DNA from: Theristus sp. LFF4_11
Taxonomy: Eukaryota > Nematoda > Chromadorea > Monhysterida > Xyalidae
Assembly: GCA_030248135.1 (NCBI GenBank)
Contig: JASANC010001219.1
Coordinates: forward strand, 62,001 to 126,000
Length of the DNA: 64,000 nucleotides
Reading direction: 5' to 3'
Shown: positions 58,601 to 64,000 of the stretch, piece after piece
How the letters are laid out: each line of letters begins with the position of its first letter
Position numbering within the stretch: the stretch's first letter is position 1
The notes under the pieces: model-generated
The model's input: the letters and a program-made list of their open reading frames with translations, nothing else
Told to the model about the DNA's origin: nothing
The model's database searches: none
Made by a program: the position numbers and the translations under genes

Positions 58601-61600
58601 GGTTAGTTTTCTTATGTGAGCAACTCTATGTACTGAATCGTGACGTTTTTGGGCGAATCGGCCGTGGAAATTGGCGAAATCGGTCCCAAAACAAAAAATG
58701 AGAAACTGGTGTAGTCCGGGGTAATTCAATGCGCTGTTTACGTATTTTGGATTAGTTTTCTTATGTGAGCACTCTACATACTGAATCGTGACGATTTTGG
58801 GCGAATCGGCCGTGGAAATTGGCGAAATCGGTCCAAAAACAAAAAATGAGAAAACGGTGTTTTCCAGTATAATTCAATGCGCTGATTACGGATTTTGGGT
58901 TAGTTTTTTCATGTGAGCAACTCTAGATACTGAATCGTGACGATTTCGGGCGAATCGGCCGTGGAATTTGGCGAAATCGGTCCAGAAACGAAAAACAAGA
59001 AAAGGGTGTTTCCCAGGGTAATTCAATACGGTGATCACGGATTTTGGGTTAGTTTTTTTATGTGAGCAACTCTAAATACTGAATCGTGACGATTTCGGGC
59101 GAACCGCCGTGGAAACTAGCGAAATCGGTCCTAATGCAAAAAACAAGAAAACTGTGTTGTCCTTGGTAATTCATTGCGCCGATGACGGGTTTTGGGTCAG
59201 TTTTCTTATGTGAGCAATTCTAGGTACTAAATCGTGACGATGTCGGGCGAATCGGCCGTAGAAATAGCAAAGGCGAAATCGGCCCAAAAAACGAAAAATG
59301 AAAAACCTCAGTTATCCGGGGTAAAGAAGAATGTGTGACCAACGAGATGTGAATTTGGTCCGACCTTCGGGACTTATTTAAAAGTCAGAATATTATCTAA
59401 AAATGCGGGAGACGCATATAAAAGGAGGAATATGGCTTTGTGTAAGCAGTGAGAGACTTGGCTCGACAACTCTTTTCAAGTCTATGTGGTACACACGGAT
59501 ACAAGTACATAAGAGCCATATTTTTGCGCCGTTTATTCATTATTTCAGTTGCACATGTACTTTGTAGACAATTAAAACTTTAACATTTGCGGTATTTCGG
59601 GCATTTAACGACCACTAAAACCACTAAAATAACGATCAGACTTCCCAGATGGCTGATACTGGTTTGCCCAGGACAAAGTTATCGCAGAGGCATTGGGGAA
59701 CGCAAGGTCCCTTTTTATGGCAAAGGCAACGACTCACGGGACAGTTTATCCTGCCACTAGAGTTTGGCAAAAAGGGTGAAAATCAACGGAAGACAACACC
59801 TTTTTGTCGCTGGGCTGGTGTCACACAGTGATACGTACGGTATGGCCGAATAAATGAAACAGTCCATCAAGGCGAGATCAGCCGCAGACTAGGAGTTGAC
59901 TTTTTCAAAAAAAGCCAACGTAATTCTTAATCATGTGTAGAAGGGATAAAAAATGAAAAGAAGAGCGCGGATAATCCATTAGTTAAAAAACGCGTCAAAT
60001 TTAGCACACAATGGGTTTCTGAACGTCTTTTTTCTTTCATTCAAAATTCGCGAGCTCCTTGCACCCTGAAAAAAGCTGCCATGTTTAACCGGCCATACCG
60101 TACGTTAGCAACGATAAAACCATATGAAGCAATGTCTTGCAGTCTCTGATTTTTCTATTTTTGCACAGAATTAACAGATTCTTGATTTACAGAAGTTCTG
60201 CACAGAATTTGCACAGAATTTCGCTCATGATGTGATTTCGGACTAAACTGTAAAGGACAGTCAAAAAATAATTTTAAAACTTTTTTACGCTTTTCAGCAA
60301 AACAAACGCGGCGCAAAAATATTACTCTTATGTACTTGTATCCGTGTGTACCACATCAGAGACTTGAAAAGAGTTGTCGAGCCAAGTCTCTCACTGCTTA
60401 CACAAAGCCATATTCCTCCTTTTATATGCGTCTCCCGCATTTTTAGATAATATTGCTTCATGAATGCCCCTTAATACAGTGTTACAGCAGCGCGAGTCGC
60501 GTCGCATGTGTATGTGTGCTTGCGTGTGAGTGTGTGTTTGTGCCTGTGTGTTTGTGCCTGTGTTATAACCTGAGCATTACTGCGTTCATAACCGAGTGCA
60601 CTGTATTCCGATCAGCACTTTTTTCGCAGGCTCATGCGGCCGCGGCAGCCAGGCGCACATCAACAGTTTCACAAAGCAGCCGCAGCTATGCGACGTGACC
60701 TCGACTGCGAACGCTTGTCCAGTCGGCTATGAATGCATGAAAGTCTGTTTTTGAAACTTTTTGCTTAAACGGTGCTTTTTGAAACGGAAAAATAGCAAAG
60801 CGACAATTAATTGCACATGTAACCCAAGCATGTAACACATGTGAACAGTTGAGTGAAAGTTTGTTGAACGGAAAACAACTTGTTGAGTTCAGAACTATTG
60901 TGAGAAATTTATTGGTATTGTTACGTTTATAGTGAGAAAAGTTATTCCGTGTGCAGAGGATGATTGTGATTATTGCATCATCAGTTCAGAAACTTCGGAA
61001 AAAATGTTTCCTTGCCATTTGCTTTTCATTTCCTCGCAGGTCTCCGTCCGGGCGGCCATCTGTTGCAGTGCGCGCGCGAGATGCCCGAATCCGGAGTCGT
61101 TGACGTTCAACGACGCCGCTGCTTCTGATGATCGAACAGATCCAAGGCTGGTCGGCCTTGAAACGCCGATTCGCTGCGTGCCGGAGCGTAACCATTCGTG
61201 TCCGGATCAATTCGCTTGCGTGCAAGCGCCGAACAAAGTGCGTGTTGTGGTGGTGACATTTTGTAGTTTCACTGGCTGGCTTCTGGCCTACTGGAAAACC
61301 GAAACGGCCAGAAAATAGCCACAGTCAGGTCATAATGAAGAATTTTTCGGCGATTTTTTTCTGGCTCCTCTGATAGTTCGCTGAAGAACAAACTAAAGTG
61401 AACATAACAATTGTCAAACGCCACACTCAAAAATCACGGTTTCTTTCCGGAATTCATCTGCTGCACGGCACCAATCGAGTGTCCAACGGGCATGAAAACA
61501 CTCAGGGACATGGGCATCACAATGAATGAACCGCATCTGTGCACTCCTGGGGTGCCTGGTGAGCCGGCTTTTTTCACTGATTTTCACCAGTTGCACTGAT

Positions 61601-63365
61601 TGGCTGTTTCTGTTGTTTGCTACTGCGACCAATCGGTGCAATCATGACACGCTGCATAAATAAGTCACAGTCTGAAGATAGTGCACTTGATTTGTAACAA
61701 AGTAATGTTTCACAGTCACAAACAAACACTCAGGCACCACGCAGAAAGTAATTCATCAGCGAAAACGGTTATTCCGTTCAACACGAAAGCAACTTGATTC
61801 CAGCGGGACCGTTTGTTTGAATAAAATTCCTATATGCGCGGTTTTACTGCATTGTTATTGAACTGCGTGACACACATATCAATTCGATATTACAGGAGCC
61901 CGTGTATTTACATAAACTGTGCAACATTACAGCGTTTTCTGCAACCGAATGAAACTGCTTCAGACTAGCACTTCACAAAAACAACAACAATCATTATTGT
62001 TCCACCAAATCTGTCCGCGCGCATTTCCAGGCACCTGCCCCTCGGAGTACGTCTGCACACGCGCCCGTCAGCACGATGAGACGCAGCACGTTTGTTGTCG
62101 TCCGGACCAGTTGTGTCTGATGCCCTACATTGATCCGGCGTTTTTAGAGCCGCGGCCCTGTTCGCCCGGTCAAAACGAATGTCCACGGTACCGTTTTTTT
62201 CATTATTTTTGTTTTCGGGAGTAGAATACTGGATTTGTTGTCACATTTTTAAGCAATCATTGGTGCTGGTGGGGTAAGGAAATATTTCGTTCTGCTCATA
62301 AATGTTTGCAAAAATAGCATTTTGTCCAGAACACCAACTGCGTCATGAACAATCATTGGCAAATCTACCATAATAGCCACATTGTCGGAAAACTTGCTGG
62401 AATATGATGCCTGAAATGGTTATACCGTATTTTACTCGTGTTTGCGCGCAGCAGACCGGTGCGATGGTGGTGTACCATATAGAGCAAATTTTAAAAATTT
62501 CAGCGACACCCTGTGCCTGCCGCTGCCAGACACGAGCTCGCCGCCGCAACCGCGGTTACCCACTCAACGGCAGCCGTTCTACTGTTGTCACAACGTTCGC
62601 CACCAGGTGTGCGTCGATGGTACCCCACCATACATGGATCCGGCCTCTCGCACGCCGCGTCCCTGTGTGCCGCACAATCCGGACGCCTGTCCGCAGTCGT
62701 TCTCGTGTCAGCGGTTCAAGGTTGACGTTTTCTGTGTGTTTTCTCTCGGTTGTTTTGTGCCGATGTGTTTGTTTTGTTTTGTGACTGTTCAAACATTCAC
62801 TGCGTTATGAACGGGGGAGCAGTGTTAGTGTACCGTTTTCGGGCCCGTTTTTTTCTGATATTTGGTGCGGGCACACGGACACCGCCGAGTGGTGTGTGTG
62901 TAGGCACTTTTCTAATGGCAAAGAAAACTCGATGGGCACCCCACTCGACGGCGTTCTGTACGCTTTTCTGGGTTAGCCCTGGCGAAAAACCTCAAACCCC
63001 CAACAACAACAATCCTTGGCGGACCGGACACCAGTTCGCCCCCCCCCCTTTTCTAGCATGATTCTCCATTCCAGGACGGTACGTACGGTTGCTGCGAGCG
63101 ACGGGACGCACATGCTCGGTTGCGAAAGCCGTGCCTGCTGGCGCGTCTGAATCGCACCGATTGGTCGCCGCTGCGATGCGATGATTGGCTGGACGATCGC
63201 TGTCCGAAGCACAGTTTCTGCCGGCTTAGTACGGATTCAAAGTTTTATTGCTGCGACGATATCGAGCTGAGGAACGTTGAGCAGGAGCTGGACAAGAAGG
63301 TGACGCCAAATGGTAGTGATTTGCCAATGATTCACGAAGTGCATGATTTGACGAATGGTAACTGA
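52610..63365 (+). CDS. secreted multidomain Kunitz/lustrin-type protein
   Basis: Exons 52610-52682, 53163-53345, 53697-53840, 56516-56692, 57006-57143, 57467-57640, 60630-60742, 61040-61237, about 61450-61558, 62031-62187, 62504-62720 and 63075-63365 encode about 657 residues. Exon 1 gives a signal peptide (GVLIAYCIMSCL). Three exons each carry one Kunitz/BPTI domain with the six-cysteine spacing (CRRFTYRGC and CTMFHYLGC segments). They alternate with lustrin-type cysteine modules (CPPDYECVPDN, CPQNYTCTDRE, then CPVGYECMK, CPDQFACVQ, CPSEYVCTR, CPQSFSCQR), many ending CC. Domain exons up to 57640 are phase 1-1 and so shuffle-compatible. The P1 positions after the second Cys are Thr, Gly and Gln, not Lys or Arg. 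Probably an extracellular matrix or cuticle-associated protein; protease inhibition is not assured. The exon at 61450 lacks an AG acceptor. Poly(A) signal at 63393. Confidence 0.85.
52811..52990. mobile_element. MITE family C copy in Kunitz gene intron 1
   Basis: TACAGTCGAACTCTAAATTA and the inverse TAATTTAGAGTTCGACTG, one of the best-preserved copies, with GATTGGTTGG and CCAACCAATCAG inside. Confidence 0.9.
53841..56250. other. long intron of the Kunitz/lustrin gene, no feature recognised
   Basis: About 2.4 kb of A/T-rich sequence without conserved peptide or clear repeat, apart from short AAACAAAAATTAA runs at 54410-54480. Confidence 0.45.
56251..56380 (+). mobile_element. tRNA-headed SINE, copy 2
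   Basis: CCCTCG at 56251 can pair with CGAGGG at about 56318, and GCGGG-ATCGAGC-CCCGC forms a T-arm-like stem loop. TGGCTGTGTCGTAGCGCGC resembles box A. The tail CTGGGCGCCCCATTCGACGG links it to copies at 8683 and 62925. The anticodon arm is degenerate, so it is not a functional tRNA. Confidence 0.6.
56386..56474. mobile_element. hairpin MITE family D, best copy
   Basis: GGCATTCATGAAGCAGTATT and AATACTGCTTCATGAATGCC are perfect inverses over more than 25 bp with a loop of about 35 bp. It ends 41 bp before the second Kunitz exon. Confidence 0.88.
57816..57893. mobile_element. hairpin MITE family D, diverged copy
   Basis: GGCATTCATGAAAGCGTATT on the left and CTCACTAAATCATGTCCATTC on the right, imperfectly inverted. 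Confidence 0.7.
58488..59325. repeat. 149-bp tandem satellite, about 5.6 copies
   Basis: Units start TCGTGACGATTTCGGGCG at 58488, 58638, 58786, 58935, 59084 and 59232 (spacing 148-150 bp). Each contains CGGCCGTGGAAATTGGCGAA, GTAATTCAATGCG and TTAGTTTTCTTATGTGAGCA. It lies within an intron of the Kunitz/lustrin gene. Confidence 0.92.
59391..60455. mobile_element. element with 145-bp inverted arms
   Basis: 59391-59532 and 60308-60455 are inverse copies with few mismatches. Each arm has GCGGGAGACGCATATAAAAG then GAGACTTGGCTCGACAAC. The TATAAAAGG in each arm would direct transcription inward. The interior of about 775 bp has a nested family E element and no long frame. Confidence 0.75.
59836..60102. 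mobile_element. MITE family E, complete copy
   Basis: TACGGTATGGCCGAATAAAT on the left and TTTAACCGGCCATACCGTA on the right, nested inside the 59391-60455 element. Confidence 0.88.
60471..60625. repeat. family J fragment with GT-rich core
   Basis: Inverse of the 2173, 56835 and 61663 fragments: GTGTTTGTGCCTGTG is repeated, then GCATTACTG and GAGTGCACTGT. It lies immediately before the exon at 60630. Confidence 0.5.
62925..63005 (+). mobile_element. SINE tail copy
   Basis: CTCGATGGGCACCCCACTCG and TACGCTTTTCTGGGTTAGCC match the tail at 8790-8850. It lies in the last intron of the Kunitz/lustrin gene. Confidence 0.6.
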
Positions 63366-63392
63366 GTGGTTCATTGTAGTTTTTGGAACTGA

Positions 63393-63398
63393 AATAAA
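63393..63398 (+). terminator. poly(A) signal AATAAA
   Basis: Hexamer 28 bases after the stop codon of the Kunitz/lustrin gene. The remaining sequence to 64000 shows no supported gene. Confidence 0.6.
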
Positions 63399-64000
63399 AA
63401 AAGTATAAAAAACAGTGAATCTAAGGAAATGTACGGCTTTACCGAAACGGTTTATATGAGATCGAACCTGTTGAATGCAGAAACAAAGATTTTTTTTGAA
63501 GTGTTTGGAAGAGACGTTGCAAAAATTGATCCTTTTGAGCGCTTTTTGAATTCGACATTTTTTTCGTGTGCGTTTGACGGCAACATTTTGCATTCATCAA
63601 TAATTTATTTACTGATAATTAAAAAAATGGAAGCACACCAAACGTACGATTAATATGCACAAGAAAGGCGTAATACAATTCGGTAAAATGCAACGTCGTT
63701 AAAAGTGAAAATGTGTTTAAAAAACAATGAAAAAAGATGGCAATTTTGAATGTTATTCCGTCAAAAGAGGCGACAAAACGCGGCCGGAAAATTGGCGAAT
63801 GTCAGAAGTGCAAAAGTGAAAACAGCAGCACAATTTTAAAATAGCTAAAACGAAAAAAAGTGAGGAAAAACGAAAGAATTTTCAAAAACAAATTCAACGA
63901 AAGATTGAAGCATCAACAAAAGCTGTAAGTGTTGATTGATTGTTTGCGGTAAAGGTAAAACAGTTAAAAATCGTTTACGCAGCAGAGCACGCCTTCACGC

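Noticed and set aside
1..64000. CRISPR array or bacterial operon
   Set aside because: Tandem repeats here lack spacer structure, and genes have spliceosomal introns.

Overview
Eukaryotic, almost certainly nematode, nuclear DNA. The basis is three things. Degenerate TTAGGC (nematode telomere) hexamers lie at 13797-14010 and 5990-6008. TTTCAG trans-splice-type acceptors sit just upstream of several start codons. The gene content is animal, including a Kunitz/lustrin multidomain secreted protein of the type common in nematodes. Genes are intron-rich, and introns and spacers are packed with short non-autonomous transposons. Species cannot be named from the sequence.

Layout. (1) 1430-3642, +: second half of a mitochondrial ADP/ATP carrier, four exons, 5' part outside the window. 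(2) 3739-6500: a foldback-type element whose long inverted arms are 16-bp tandem repeats, with a mariner-like MITE nested inside. (3) 8106-11366 and 12676-14823, +: two adjacent NNMT/PNMT/TEMT-type methyltransferase paralogues with no shared intron position. (4) 16336-24844: a 4.2-kb direct tandem duplication, each unit carrying one five-exon gene for an unrecognised secreted cysteine-containing protein; the two copies differ mostly by amino-acid-changing substitutions. (5) 26077-28022, -: TMEM220-like membrane protein. (6) 29144-37511, +: a long CCCH zinc-finger, RS/RD-rich protein resembling ZC3H13/Flacc, with GOS28 (Golgi Qb-SNARE) following on the same strand at 38044-41098. (7) 42199-51636, -: a twelve-exon gene I could not identify. 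(8) 52610-63365, +, divergent from it: a secreted protein with three Kunitz domains alternating with lustrin-type cysteine modules.

Mobile and repeat landscape. At least eight interspersed families recur: A (C/G-tract MITE, four copies), B (TA-target MITE, three copies), C (170-bp MITE with CAGTCGAACTCT ends, many copies), D (80-bp hairpins), E (270-bp MITE), a tRNA-headed SINE, a hAT-like MITE, and a 149-bp satellite. Several are nested, and the duplicated 4.2-kb unit gives filled and empty sites for dating two insertions. Stretches 6501-8105, 15704-16335, 24986-25796, 28023-29143, 41437-42198, 53841-56250, 57894-58487 and 63399-64000 show no gene I can support.

Apart from housekeeping genes (carrier, SNARE, TMEM220, ZC3H13-like), the most unusual content is the duplicated fast-evolving secreted gene pair and the foldback element with mirrored repeat arms.
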